Positions 17,043 through 26,558 of a stretch of 64,000 bases of DNA are shown one piece after another. Every line of letters begins with the position of its first letter. The stretch's first letter is position 1. A model generated the notes under the pieces. The model was not told where the DNA came from. It was given only the letters and a program-made list of their open reading frames with translations, and ran no database searches. A program made the position numbers and the translations under genes. Origin of the DNA: Vulcanimicrobiota bacterium. Its GTDB lineage: Bacteria > Vulcanimicrobiota > Vulcanimicrobiia > Vulcanimicrobiales > Vulcanimicrobiaceae. The DNA is taken from NCBI GenBank assembly GCA_013036095.1, contig JAAXCW010000008.1, positions 1 to 64,000 on the forward strand, given 5' to 3'.

Positions 17043-18259
17043 TGCGCGCTCCGTGCGAAGACGCGGCCGTCTTGCATTACGACGGTCCCTCCCACGATTG
17101 TCCCGATCGCGCGGCGCGGAAGCTTCTTTCCGGCGAAAAGCGTGCGTTTGCCCTTCGAATGAAATGCGCCCGGATCGACCACCCAGTCGCGGTCTGCAAA
17201 AATCGTGACGTCGGCAGGCGAACCGACGGCCAGCGTTCCGCCCGGAATGCCGAGAATGCGCGCGGGGTTTGAGGAGAGCATCGCGACATAGCGGCGCACG
17301 GGCAGGTCCGGCAGCGCGTACGCGTAGGCCCCGGCTGCGATCTCTAAGCCGCTGAACCCGGGCGATACGTGGTCCGCATGCGGCGCATGATCGCTCGCAA
17401 ATGTGTCTATAGTTCCGCTGCGAACGGCGCGCCGCAGCGCAGCGACGTCTTGCGCGGATCGCAGCGGCGGGTGCACTTTGCTCGGAATTCCCAGCTCTGC
17501 CGCATCGTCGCGGGAGAACGCCAGATGATGAGGTGTCACCTCGGCCGAGCAGGCAACGTGCAATTCTTTAGCGGCCGCGATGGATTCGATTGCGCCCTGC
17601 GTTGAGACGTGCGCGATATGCCATGGAAGCGACGTGGCGCGCGCGATGGCAACGTCCCGTTCGACCGCCGTCGTTTCGGCCGCGCTGTCGAATTCGTCGT
17701 GCTCTTTGATCGCCGCGTTCTCGCAGTGCGTGATAAAAACTCGTCCGGATTCCCGCGCGCGCAGTGCCGCGCTCGTTTGCGCGATCGCGCTTTCGATCGT
17801 GCTGCCGTCATCGCTGAAAGCGACGGCGCCCGCGGCGGCAAGCGCGTTGTAATCGGCCGGCTCTTTTCCTTCGCGCCCGTGCGTTATCGCGGCGATCGGA
17901 TAGACGCGGGCCAAACCGGCGCGCCCGGCGGTCTCCTGTACCCAGCGCACGAGTTCAGGCGTGTCGAGCGCCGGATGGGTGTTCGGCATCGCCCCGACTG
18001 CCGTAAAGCCCCCGGCTACGGCCGCGGCGCATCCGCTGGCGATCGTCTCTTTTTCAGGATTGCCCGGCTCGCGCAGATGCACGTGCATGTCGATGAAGCC
18101 CGGCGCCACGTACGCATTGCGCGCATCGATAACGTCCTCGCCCTCCTCCGGCTTCAACAGCTCGCCGATCTCGGTCACCATGCCGTCGCGGATGCGAACA
18201 TCCAGCACCGCATCGATCCGCGCAACCGGATCGACGACTCGTCCTCCGGCGATGAGAAT
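17039..18259 (-). CDS. pyrC: Dihydroorotase, probable ATT start
   Basis: PyrC cyclises carbamoyl aspartate to dihydroorotate, the third step of pyrimidine synthesis. Zinc-ligand and catalytic motifs are present: FIDMHVHLREPG, THCENAA, HIAHVSTQGAIE and TFASDHAPH. The first ATG/GTG/TTG in frame (GTG 18208) would delete the first strand of the amidohydrolase beta-sandwich. The frame continues upstream as LIAGGRVVDPVARIDAV, a textbook dihydroorotase N-terminus, and ends at ATT 18259, one base after the pyrB TAA stop. Upstream of that I find no standard start for at least 80 bases. I therefore place the start at ATT (406 aa), as inference. Enzyme identity is certain. Confidence 0.93.
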   Translation of the reverse strand: MLIAGGRVVDPVARIDAVLDVRIRDGMVTEIGELLKPEEGEDVIDARNAYVAPGFIDMHVHLREPGNPEKETIASGCAAAVAGGFTAVGAMPNTHPALDTPELVRWVQETAGRAGLARVYPIAAITHGREGKEPADYNALAAAGAVAFSDDGSTIESAIAQTSAALRARESGRVFITHCENAAIKEHDEFDSAAETTAVERDVAIARATSLPWHIAHVSTQGAIESIAAAKELHVACSAEVTPHHLAFSRDDAAELGIPSKVHPPLRSAQDVAALRRAVRSGTIDTFASDHAPHADHVSPGFSGLEIAAGAYAYALPDLPVRRYVAMLSSNPARILGIPGGTLAVGSPADVTIFADRDWVVDPGAFHSKGKRTLFAGKKLPRRAIGTIVGGTVVMQDGRVFARSAQ

Positions 18260-18260
18260 G

Positions 18261-19175
18261 TTAGGCCACCAGCGCCCGGGCGCCGTTAACCAGAAAATCC
18301 AGGAGCGCCATGCGCACCGGCACGCCGTGCATCACTTGCTTGGCATACCGCCATCCGGCGAACTCGAGCACGCTGTCATCGAGCTCCATGCCGCGATGGT
18401 ACGGACCGGGATGCATGACGATCGCGTCTGCACGCATGCGTTTCAGCCTCTTGGAGTCCAGGCGATAGCGCGCGATATACTCTTCGTCGGAGAGCGGCAT
18501 GGCCTTAAAACGCTCGCGTTGGATGCGCAGCAGCATAACCGCATCGACCTCGGGCAAAATCGCATCGAGGTCGCGCACGACCTTGACGTGCGGCTGCATG
18601 TAGTCCTCGGGAAGAAATCCGGGCGGCCCGACGAGAATCACCTCCGCGCCGAAAGCCCGCAGCCCCGCGATGTTGGAATGCGCAACGCGGCTGTGCAAGA
18701 TGTCGCCCACGATCGCGATCCGGCGTCCCTGCAACTCGCCAAACTCTTGGCGGATCGTGTAGATGTCGAGCAAGGCCTGCGTCGGGTGCGCGTGCGTGCC
18801 GTCGCCCGCATTGATGACGTGACCGTCAAACGACAGCGCGACGCGGCGCGGATACCCGTCGTCGGGATGACGTATCACCAAAATGTTCACACCCATCGCC
18901 GCCAGCGTAATGGCCGTATCTTCGATCGTCTCGCCTTTTTGCAGGCTCGACTCTTTGGGCCAAAGGGTGATCACGTTGCCGCCCAAGCGCTGCTCCGCTA
19001 GGGTGAACGACGTCATCGTGCGCGTGCTGTTTTCGAAGAACATGTTCACGCAGGCGAGGCCATCCAGCAGCGCGCCGGGCTCTTCTTGCTCGAAATCTGC
19101 CGTACGCTCGAAGATGTAGATCATCTCCGCAGCCGTCAGGTCGTCGAGATCGATGAGGCTACGACGGGTCCGCAA
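18261..19175 (-). CDS. pyrB: Aspartate carbamoyltransferase catalytic subunit
   Basis: PyrB condenses aspartate with carbamoyl phosphate. The 304-aa product has the carbamoyl-phosphate loop FFENSTRTMTSF, KGETIEDT, the HPTQALLD motif, and MHPGPYHRGME. The start is TTG 19175, with GAGGTGA 6 bases upstream, a strong ribosome-binding site located inside the end of pyrR (17-bp overlap). No pyrI regulatory subunit is seen; control is more likely through PyrR or the position in the operon. Confidence 0.96.
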   Translation of the reverse strand: MRTRRSLIDLDDLTAAEMIYIFERTADFEQEEPGALLDGLACVNMFFENSTRTMTSFTLAEQRLGGNVITLWPKESSLQKGETIEDTAITLAAMGVNILVIRHPDDGYPRRVALSFDGHVINAGDGTHAHPTQALLDIYTIRQEFGELQGRRIAIVGDILHSRVAHSNIAGLRAFGAEVILVGPPGFLPEDYMQPHVKVVRDLDAILPEVDAVMLLRIQRERFKAMPLSDEEYIARYRLDSKRLKRMRADAIVMHPGPYHRGMELDDSVLEFAGWRYAKQVMHGVPVRMALLDFLVNGARALVA

Positions 19176-19722
19176 TGATCGTCACCTCGTCGGATTCCGA
19201 CGGCTCGCGCTGCAGGCTGACGTTGACGCGTTCCTTACGGCTCGTCGGTACGAATCTGCCGACGTAATCCGGCTGCACCGGCAGCTCGCGCAAGCCGCGG
19301 TCGACTAACACGCAGAGCCGGACGGCGGCAGGCCGGCCTAAATCGGTCACCGCGTCGAGCGCCGACCGGACGGTTCGGCCCGTGTAGAGGACGTCGTCGA
19401 CGATCACGACGGTCTTGCCGCTCAGGTCGCCCGGGATCTGCGATTCCGGCAACTCGTGCGACACGTCGTCGTCGCGGTAGAGATTGATGTTCAAAAAGCC
19501 GAGCTGCGGGCGCTTTCCGGAGACGCGTTCGATCTGCGCGGCGATGCGCTGCGCCAGCGCTTCGCCCCCGCGGCGAATGCCGATGATGTGCAGGCGCGCT
19601 TGCGGTCCTTCGGGCTCGAGGATTTGATGTGCCAGACGCGCCACGATGCGTTCGATCTCGTCCGCAGCGACGAGCACGCGCCGCTTGGACTCGGCGCCCA
19701 CCGGATGTGCCGAAGCCGTCAT
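19159..19722 (-). CDS. pyrR: Bifunctional pyr operon regulator / uracil phosphoribosyltransferase
   Basis: PyrR binds pyr mRNA in response to UMP/UTP to cause attenuation in Firmicutes and has uracil phosphoribosyltransferase activity. The 187-aa protein has GIRRGGEALAQRI, LGFLNINLYRDDD, and the PRPP-binding loop VVIVDDVLYTGRTVRSALD. It precedes pyrB directly and overlaps valS by 4 bp (ATGA). The leader space before it is coding DNA of valS, so no classical PyrR attenuator precedes pyrR; if it regulates, it may act on translation of the overlap or elsewhere in the genome. Confidence 0.95.
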   Translation of the reverse strand: MTASAHPVGAESKRRVLVAADEIERIVARLAHQILEPEGPQARLHIIGIRRGGEALAQRIAAQIERVSGKRPQLGFLNINLYRDDDVSHELPESQIPGDLSGKTVVIVDDVLYTGRTVRSALDAVTDLGRPAAVRLCVLVDRGLRELPVQPDYVGRFVPTSRKERVNVSLQREPSESDEVTIIADPS

Positions 19723-22343
19723 CCACCTTCACCGATTTCAGCCAGCATCTTCACGATACGCTCGAGTTCCCTCTGGTAGCCCGCCAACTTTTCGCGCTCT
19801 TTCGCCACGACCTCAGGCTTCGCATTTGCAACGAAGCGTTCATCGGCCAGCTTCCGCTCCAAGCGCTCGATCTCGCTCCGCAAGCGGGCCTCTTCCTTCT
19901 TATAGCGTTCGGAAAGAATGCCGGCAGGCGCTTGAGCTTCCGCCGCGGCGATGCCCTCCGCGATCGTGCGGCCCTGCTCGGGGATCGCGACGATGTCTGC
20001 GGTCGCCAGCGTTGCAAATAGCGACGCGGCGTCCGGCGGTACGTTCGACGGCACGTTGACGGTGAGCCGCTGCCGGGGAGGCAAACTGAGCTCGGCGCGC
20101 AGGTTGCGGATCTGCTCCACTTTTTTGCGCAGCGCTTCAAACGTCGCCGCAGCCTCCGCGTCGGCCGGAATTTCGGCGAGGTCGGGCCAGCTCGCCGTGA
20201 CGATCGTATCGCCGTCATGTGGAAGCGTCAGCCACACTTCCTCGGTGATAAACGGCTCGATGGGATGCAGCAGCCGCATGGCATGGTTGAGCACGAAGGA
20301 AAGAACCGCGCCTCGCGTTTCGCGCGCGCCGGCATCCTTGGTCGCTTCGAGATACCAGTCGCAAAACTCGTACCAGATGAACGACCATATCGTCTCCGCT
20401 GCAATTCCGAAGTCATAGCGGTCGAGCGCGGCGGTCAAGCCGGCCGCGGTTTGGTGCAGCCGCGTGAGTATCCACTTGTCGGCGAGCGTCAGTTTGTCGG
20501 AGGGCGGCAGCTGCATCGCCGGCGGCAGCGGATCCGGCAGTGCCAGCGTATAGCGCAGCGCGTTCCAAATCTTGTTGTTAAAATTGCGCGCTTCTTCGCA
20601 GCGTTTTTCGTTGAACCGGACCTCTTGGCTCTCGAGCCGCAGTTGGCGCAGCATCCCCATGCGGAAAGCGTCGGCGCCGAATTGGTCGATGATCGTCAGC
20701 GGATCGATCGCATTGCCGAGCGACTTGCTCATCTTGCGGCCTTGCGCGTCGAAGAGGAGCGGCGCGACGAAGACGTCCTTGAACGGAACCTTACCTGTGA
20801 AGCGCAAGCCGAGCATCACCATGCGCGCGACCCACAAGAAAATAATCTCCCAACCCGTCAGCAGCACTTGCGACGGGTACCAATGCGCGAGTTCCGGCGT
20901 TTGCTCCGGCCAGCCTAAAACTGAGAAGGGCCAAAGTGCGCTCGAGAACCACGTGTCGAGCGTATCGGGATCGCGGACGAGGTTGTCGCCACAAATCTTC
21001 CGCGCTTCTTCTTCGGTTTCGGCCACGACCACGCTGCCGTCCGGCGCGTACCACACGGGAAGTTGATGGCCCCACCAGATTTGCCGCGAGATGTTCCAGT
21101 CCCGAATATTTTCCAGCCACTGTTCGTACGTGCGTCCGTAACGCTCGGGAACGAAGCGAACGCGTCCGTCGCGGTACGCCTGCAGCGCGGGCTCGGCTAG
21201 TGGTTTCATCTTCACGAACCACTGCAACGAGAGCAGAGGTTCGATCACTTCGCCCGTGCGTTCACTGATAGCAATCGCGTAGCGGTAGGGTTTCTCTTCG
21301 ACCAAGAGTTTTTGATCCCGCAGGTCCGCGACGATCGCGGCACGGGCCGTTTTCCGATCCATCCCTGCGTACTTGCCGACACCGATATCAGCTGCGGTAA
21401 TCCGGGCGTCGAGATCCAGCACCGACGGCATCGGAAGCTCGTGCCGTAACCCTATCTCATAGTCAGTAGCGTCGTGAGCCGGCGTCACTTTCACGGCGCC
21501 CGTTCCAAATTCAGGATCGACGCTCGCATCGGCGATAACCGGTATCTGCCGGTCGAGCAGTGGCGGCACGAGCACGGAGTTGCCGATGAGTTCGCGATAG
21601 CGCTTGTCGTCCGGATGCACGGCGATCGCAACATCGCCGAGCATTGTTTCAGGACGCGTGGTTGCGACTACTATAAAATTGTCATGGTGAGCCTGTCGAA
21701 CCATGTCCGAGCTTGGCGAGGACGCGAGCGGGTAACGAATGAGCCACAAGGTGCCATCGCGCTCCTCATGCTCGACCTCTGCGTCGGAAATGGTCGTATG
21801 CGCCTTCGGATCCCAGTTCACCAGACGCTTCCCGCGATAGATCAGTCCGTCACGATAAAGCGCGACAAATACTTTTCTCACGGCTGCGGAGAGTTGCTCG
21901 TCCATCGTGAAGCGCGCGCGCTCCCAATCCGGTCCGAAGCCTAACTGCCGAAATTGCTCGAAGATCGTTCCGCCGGTTTGGGCCGACCATCGCCATGCCA
22001 TCTCAAGATACTTCTCGCGGCCAAGTGATTCGCGGGATTGACCTTTCGCGGCAAGTTCGCGCACCAGGACGGCTTCGGTTGCGATCGCGGCGTGATCGGT
22101 TCCGGGCAGCCAATCCGCATTCTCTCCCAGCATCCGGTGGTATCGAGTCAGCGCATCCATGAGTACGTACGTCGAACCGTGGCCGAGATGCGCGCGTGCC
22201 GTGACGTTGGGCGGCGGCATGCAAATGATGAAAGGCGGCCGCGAGGGATCGGGATCCTCGTGGAAATAGCCGGCGTCTTCCCAGCGCTTATAGAGCCGCG
22301 ATTCTACCGATTTCGGATCGTAATGTTTGGGAAGTTCGGTCAC
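19719..22343 (-). CDS. valS: Valyl-tRNA synthetase
   Basis: This class I synthetase charges tRNA-Val. The 874 aa include the HIGH-type motif HLGHG (about 50), the CP1 editing domain with VVATTRPETMLGD, the KMSKS loop GRKMSKSLGNAIDP (about 534), the anticodon-binding helical region, and the C-terminal coiled-coil arm (residues about 805-870, rich in Glu/Arg/Leu heptads). Between RYPL and IVVATTRPE, about residues 208-224, there is a Ser/His-rich insertion absent from typical ValS; its DNA contains the repeat at 21683-21705. The gene lies 32 bp after clpX. Confidence 0.96.
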   Translation of the reverse strand: MTELPKHYDPKSVESRLYKRWEDAGYFHEDPDPSRPPFIICMPPPNVTARAHLGHGSTYVLMDALTRYHRMLGENADWLPGTDHAAIATEAVLVRELAAKGQSRESLGREKYLEMAWRWSAQTGGTIFEQFRQLGFGPDWERARFTMDEQLSAAVRKVFVALYRDGLIYRGKRLVNWDPKAHTTISDAEVEHEERDGTLWLIRYPLASSPSSDMVRQAHHDNFIVVATTRPETMLGDVAIAVHPDDKRYRELIGNSVLVPPLLDRQIPVIADASVDPEFGTGAVKVTPAHDATDYEIGLRHELPMPSVLDLDARITAADIGVGKYAGMDRKTARAAIVADLRDQKLLVEEKPYRYAIAISERTGEVIEPLLSLQWFVKMKPLAEPALQAYRDGRVRFVPERYGRTYEQWLENIRDWNISRQIWWGHQLPVWYAPDGSVVVAETEEEARKICGDNLVRDPDTLDTWFSSALWPFSVLGWPEQTPELAHWYPSQVLLTGWEIIFLWVARMVMLGLRFTGKVPFKDVFVAPLLFDAQGRKMSKSLGNAIDPLTIIDQFGADAFRMGMLRQLRLESQEVRFNEKRCEEARNFNNKIWNALRYTLALPDPLPPAMQLPPSDKLTLADKWILTRLHQTAAGLTAALDRYDFGIAAETIWSFIWYEFCDWYLEATKDAGARETRGAVLSFVLNHAMRLLHPIEPFITEEVWLTLPHDGDTIVTASWPDLAEIPADAEAAATFEALRKKVEQIRNLRAELSLPPRQRLTVNVPSNVPPDAASLFATLATADIVAIPEQGRTIAEGIAAAEAQAPAGILSERYKKEEARLRSEIERLERKLADERFVANAKPEVVAKEREKLAGYQRELERIVKMLAEIGEGG
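21683..21705. repeat. Interspersed palindromic-type repeat inside valS
   Basis: A 23-bp unit that begins CATGGTGAGCC and ends TCGAACCATG has inverted ends (CATGGT/ACCATG). On the valS strand it encodes MVRQAHHD. From memory, this octapeptide and the sister-frame VSLSNHV are hallmarks of a short repeat scattered through many bacterial genomes, including inside genes. It lies exactly where ValS has extra residues, so the insertion is in frame and presumably tolerated. A degenerate relative (GTTCGACAGGCTTCACGC) occurs at about 29103-29120, next to tRNA-Lys. Confidence 0.65.
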
Positions 22344-22375
22344 CCGGCGCTTTTAGTCGCCGGAGTTGCTGCACC

Positions 22376-23635
<1,260 letters not shown>

Positions 23636-23645
23636 GCTGCCCCTT

Positions 23646-24260
23646 CTATGCCGGCGTCGCCAGCGAAGAGCGATTCTCGATGATCGTATCTATGATACCG
23701 TACTCCTTGGCCTCGATCGGCGTCATATAGTAATCCCGCTCGATATCCTTGAGAATCTGCTCCACATCTTTCTTGGTGGTCTCCTCGTAGATTCCCGCCA
23801 GCATGCGGCGGGTCGCGATGAGGTCCCGGGCGTGAATCTCGATATCGGTGGCTTGACCGCCGACCTGCGAGACCCAGGGCTGGTGGATCAAAATCTTTGA
23901 GTGGGGGAGCGACATACGCTTTCCGGCGGCCCCTCCGGTGAGCAGAATGGAGCCCATCGAGGCGGCCATGCCCGAACAGATCGTCGCGACGTCGGGCTTA
24001 ATAAAGCGCATCGTGTCGTAGATCGCTAATCCGGCCGTAACGCTGCCGCCCGGGCTATTGATGTACATATCGATATCTTTGTCGGGATCTTCTTTTTCAA
24101 GAAAGAGCAGCTGCGCAATCACCAGGTTGGCCAAATGATCGTCGACCGCCCCGCCCACGAAGACGATGCGATCTTTGAGTAAGCGGGAGTAGATATCGAA
24201 GGCGCGTTCGCCGCGAGCGCTTTGTTCGACGACCATGGGGACCAAGTGAGCCATTATCAT
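23646..24260 (-). CDS. clpP: ATP-dependent Clp protease proteolytic subunit ClpP
   Basis: ClpP forms the tetradecameric serine protease chamber. The 204-aa product has the catalytic Ser in [11 protein letters not shown], His in [12 protein letters not shown], and Asp in the [11 protein letters not shown] region; [19 protein letters not shown] is typical. The start at ATG 24260 has an alternative two codons on (ATG 24254, [11 protein letters not shown]), which matches family N-termini better. There is 11 bp to tig and 10 bp to clpX, so the three are one transcription unit. Confidence 0.97.
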   Translation of the reverse strand: MIMAHLVPMVVEQSARGERAFDIYSRLLKDRIVFVGGAVDDHLANLVIAQLLFLEKEDPDKDIDMYINSPGGSVTAGLAIYDTMRFIKPDVATICSGMAASMGSILLTGGAAGKRMSLPHSKILIHQPWVSQVGGQATDIEIHARDLIATRRMLAGIYEETTKKDVEQILKDIERDYYMTPIEAKEYGIIDTIIENRSSLATPA

Positions 24261-24271
24261 ATGGCTCTCAA

Positions 24272-25576
24272 CTACGACGCAGGCGCCGGGGTTGCTTCCT
24301 CTATCTGCGCGTGCTCGACGAGAAAATCGACCGTTTTGGTTCGAACGATCCCTTCCATTAAAGGAAGGACGTTGTTTCCCAGGGCCTGACGCACCCTATC
24401 CACAGGTTGCCCGTATTGGCGGGCAAGGGATTGGAGCTCGTCCTTGATGTCGGCCGGCGTTGCGGAAATTTTCTCGGCCTTCCCGATCGCCTCGAGCACG
24501 AGTGTTGCTTTGACGCGCCGCTCGGCCTCGGGCCGGTACTCGTCGCGCAGCTGCTCTTCGGTTTTCTTCGCGGTCTTCAAATAGTCGTCAAGCGAGATTC
24601 CCATGCGCGCCGCCATCGAGGCGGTATCGCCGAGCATGTTTTCAATCTCGCGCTCGATCAAGATCGCGGGAAGCGGAAACTCGTGCACCTTTACCAGTTC
24701 CTCGACGGCTTGACCGCCGAGCTCGCGCTGAGCGCGCGCTTGAGCGACGGCTTCTAAGCGCTTGCGAATGTCGCCGCGCAGATCTTCCAAGGTTTGGTGA
24801 TCGGAGACGGCCTTGGCCAGCTCGCCGTCGATCGGAGGAAGCTCGAGCTCTTTGATTTCGTGCAGCGTGACCGTGAAGATTGCGGTTTTTCCGGCAAGCG
24901 TTTCTTGCTGATAGTTTTCCGGAAAAATAGCTTCGACATCTTTGGTTTCGCCCGCGCTCATGCCGGCGATCCCGCTTGCAAAGCCCGGAATGAAGCGGCC
25001 CTCGTTGAGTTCGGTCGTCTGTCCCTTGGCCGAACCGCCCTCGAACGGCGTGCCATCGATGCTCCCTTCGTAGTCTACCGTTACGATGTCGCCGAGTTTG
25101 GCCGCGCGTTCGACCGGAACGAGCGTCGCGCGCTCACGCGCTAAGCTCTGCAGGCTGCGCTCGATTTCGTCGTCGGTGACGACCGGAAGTCTCCGAGTGA
25201 GCTTCAGGCCCTTGTACTCCTGAAGTTCGATCGCGGGACGGACGTCGACGACCGCTTTCACGCGCGGGGGCGCACCCTCTTCACCCGGCAGCAATTCCAT
25301 GTGCGGACGATCGACCGGCTCGAGCTCATGTTCCCGCACGGCTTTTGCGTAGACAGTTGGCACGACGTCTTCCATCGCTTCGTGCGAAATCGTTTCCGCG
25401 CCGTAGGCTTGCTCGAAAATCTTGCGCGGAGCTTTGCCGGGACGAAAGCCCGGGAGTTTCGCTTTTTTCACCAGGCGGCGGAAGGCGCGATCTTCTGCAT
25501 CGCGCATCTCCTCGGGCGAGATCGCAATGAGCAATTCGACTTGCGTGGGAGAAAGTTTGTTGAGTGTTGCCGTCAT
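24272..25576 (-). CDS. tig: Trigger factor (ribosome-associated chaperone)
   Basis: Trigger factor binds ribosomal protein L23 and shelters nascent chains; it has peptidyl-prolyl isomerase activity. The 434-aa protein has the ribosome-binding signature [19 protein letters not shown] (near 40), a central FKBP-type PPIase ([20 protein letters not shown], about 165), and the helical C-terminal chaperone arms. The ATG at 25576 lies only 10 nt after the 3' end of tRNA-Gly and has no ribosome-binding site in that gap, so the message is probably leaderless or short-leadered after tRNA processing. Confidence 0.96.
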   Translation of the reverse strand: MTATLNKLSPTQVELLIAISPEEMRDAEDRAFRRLVKKAKLPGFRPGKAPRKIFEQAYGAETISHEAMEDVVPTVYAKAVREHELEPVDRPHMELLPGEEGAPPRVKAVVDVRPAIELQEYKGLKLTRRLPVVTDDEIERSLQSLARERATLVPVERAAKLGDIVTVDYEGSIDGTPFEGGSAKGQTTELNEGRFIPGFASGIAGMSAGETKDVEAIFPENYQQETLAGKTAIFTVTLHEIKELELPPIDGELAKAVSDHQTLEDLRGDIRKRLEAVAQARAQRELGGQAVEELVKVHEFPLPAILIEREIENMLGDTASMAARMGISLDDYLKTAKKTEEQLRDEYRPEAERRVKATLVLEAIGKAEKISATPADIKDELQSLARQYGQPVDRVRQALGNNVLPLMEGIVRTKTVDFLVEHAQIEEATPAPAS

Positions 25577-25586
25577 AAATACAATC

Positions 25587-25658
25587 AGCGGAAGACGAGA
25601 TTCGAACTCGCGACCCTCGCCTTGGCAAGGCGATGCTCTACCACTGAGCTACTTCCGC
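25587..25658 (-). tRNA. tRNA-Gly (anticodon GCC)
   Basis: The minus strand folds as a cloverleaf: acceptor GCGGAAG/CTTCCGC, D arm GCTCAGTGGTAGAGC, anticodon loop TTGCCAA giving GCC, and T arm with GTTCGAATC. The discriminator base is T, as usual for bacterial tRNA-Gly. The CCA end is not encoded. The trigger factor gene begins 10 nt downstream. Confidence 0.95.
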
Positions 25659-25781
25659 GCGACCCGCCCTATTCTTAACGTCCGCCCCGCGCGCCTTTTC
25701 CGGCACTTGCCTTCGTTTAATTCTAGCGAAGGTCGGGCTCATGCTGGCCGAGCGATTAGATTAAGCCCCTGTTAAGCGATA

Positions 25782-25834
25782 CCCGTGTCCGCCACGCTTT
25801 GTAAACATGCCCCCAAAGGCGTGGCGGACATGGG
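25782..25834. repeat. Long imperfect hairpin
   Basis: CCCGTGTCCGCCACGCTTT at 25782-25800 is complementary to AAAGGCGTGGCGGACATGGG at 25815-25834, with one mismatch and one bulge, around a 14-base loop. It lies just downstream of tRNA-Leu on the minus strand, so it may end that transcript, but no T-run follows. A repeat element is the alternative. Confidence 0.6.
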
Positions 25835-25841
25835 TTGAGCG

Positions 25842-25923
<82 letters not shown>

Positions 25924-25951
25924 CTAGGCCGCTTCTTTCGCTCTTGCGGCG

Positions 25952-26500
25952 CTAATCCGGTTGAATGGTTGAGTGCGGGTAGGATTGGCCGGTAACGTCC
26001 TGCGGTCGATCGGTCGAATGAAGCCGGACTACCCAGCACCGGTTGAGCAGCGAGCAATAGTATACATCGATCCGCACTCGCGCGTATGCGGCGGCCAGCC
26101 GCGCGCGGATGTTCGGTGCGCTGATCTTCACGACCGTCGCGGCTGCTCCCGGACGGATCACTTGCCCCGGTCCAACAGACCCCGCTATGTACGCAAACGC
26201 GGAGTGCCGCGCGCGAGACTTCGAAGCGAGCATCGGCAGGGCGCGCACGAGCGAGGGTTGAGCTTTTCCGTCAATCATCAGTTGCGCGCCGACGATGATC
26301 GCCGGGCCGGCGCCGTCGTTTTCCAGCGTCAACTCATAACTGGATGGCGTGGTCGTCGCGGTAAAGGAAAGGTAGGGCCAGACCGTCGCGCTCAGCTGAT
26401 CGGAAAAAACTTTGCTCTGGTAGAGCGCGGCCGACGCAGTCAGACCGCCGACGATAAGTGCGGCCAATGCGATCCACAGGTCGAGCTTCCAGGCCTTCAT
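25952..26500 (-). CDS. Membrane-anchored protein of unknown function, divergent from herA
   Basis: I do not recognise this family. From ATG 26500 it is 182 aa: a short basic start (MKAWK), one membrane segment at about 7-28, then an outer domain with alternating hydrophobic strands (YELTLENDGAGPAIIVGAQL) that resembles proteins with an outer beta-sandwich. There are two Cys near the C-terminus (YYCSLLNRCW). The longer open frame upstream lies inside the divergent herA start region and is unlikely. The gap to herA is 58 bp, so the two may share a control region. Confidence 0.65.
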   Translation of the reverse strand: MKAWKLDLWIALAALIVGGLTASAALYQSKVFSDQLSATVWPYLSFTATTTPSSYELTLENDGAGPAIIVGAQLMIDGKAQPSLVRALPMLASKSRARHSAFAYIAGSVGPGQVIRPGAAATVVKISAPNIRARLAAAYARVRIDVYYCSLLNRCWVVRLHSTDRPQDVTGQSYPHSTIQPD

Positions 26501-26558
26501 GGCCAGCTTCTGCGGGACGTTTCGAGGCGATGCCTGCAAACAAGCCGAAAACCGTAGT

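Noticed and set aside
22344-22375. T-box or PyrR attenuator before valS-pyrR
   Set aside because: Only 32 bp separate clpX and valS and pyrR overlaps valS, so there is no room for a leader structure.
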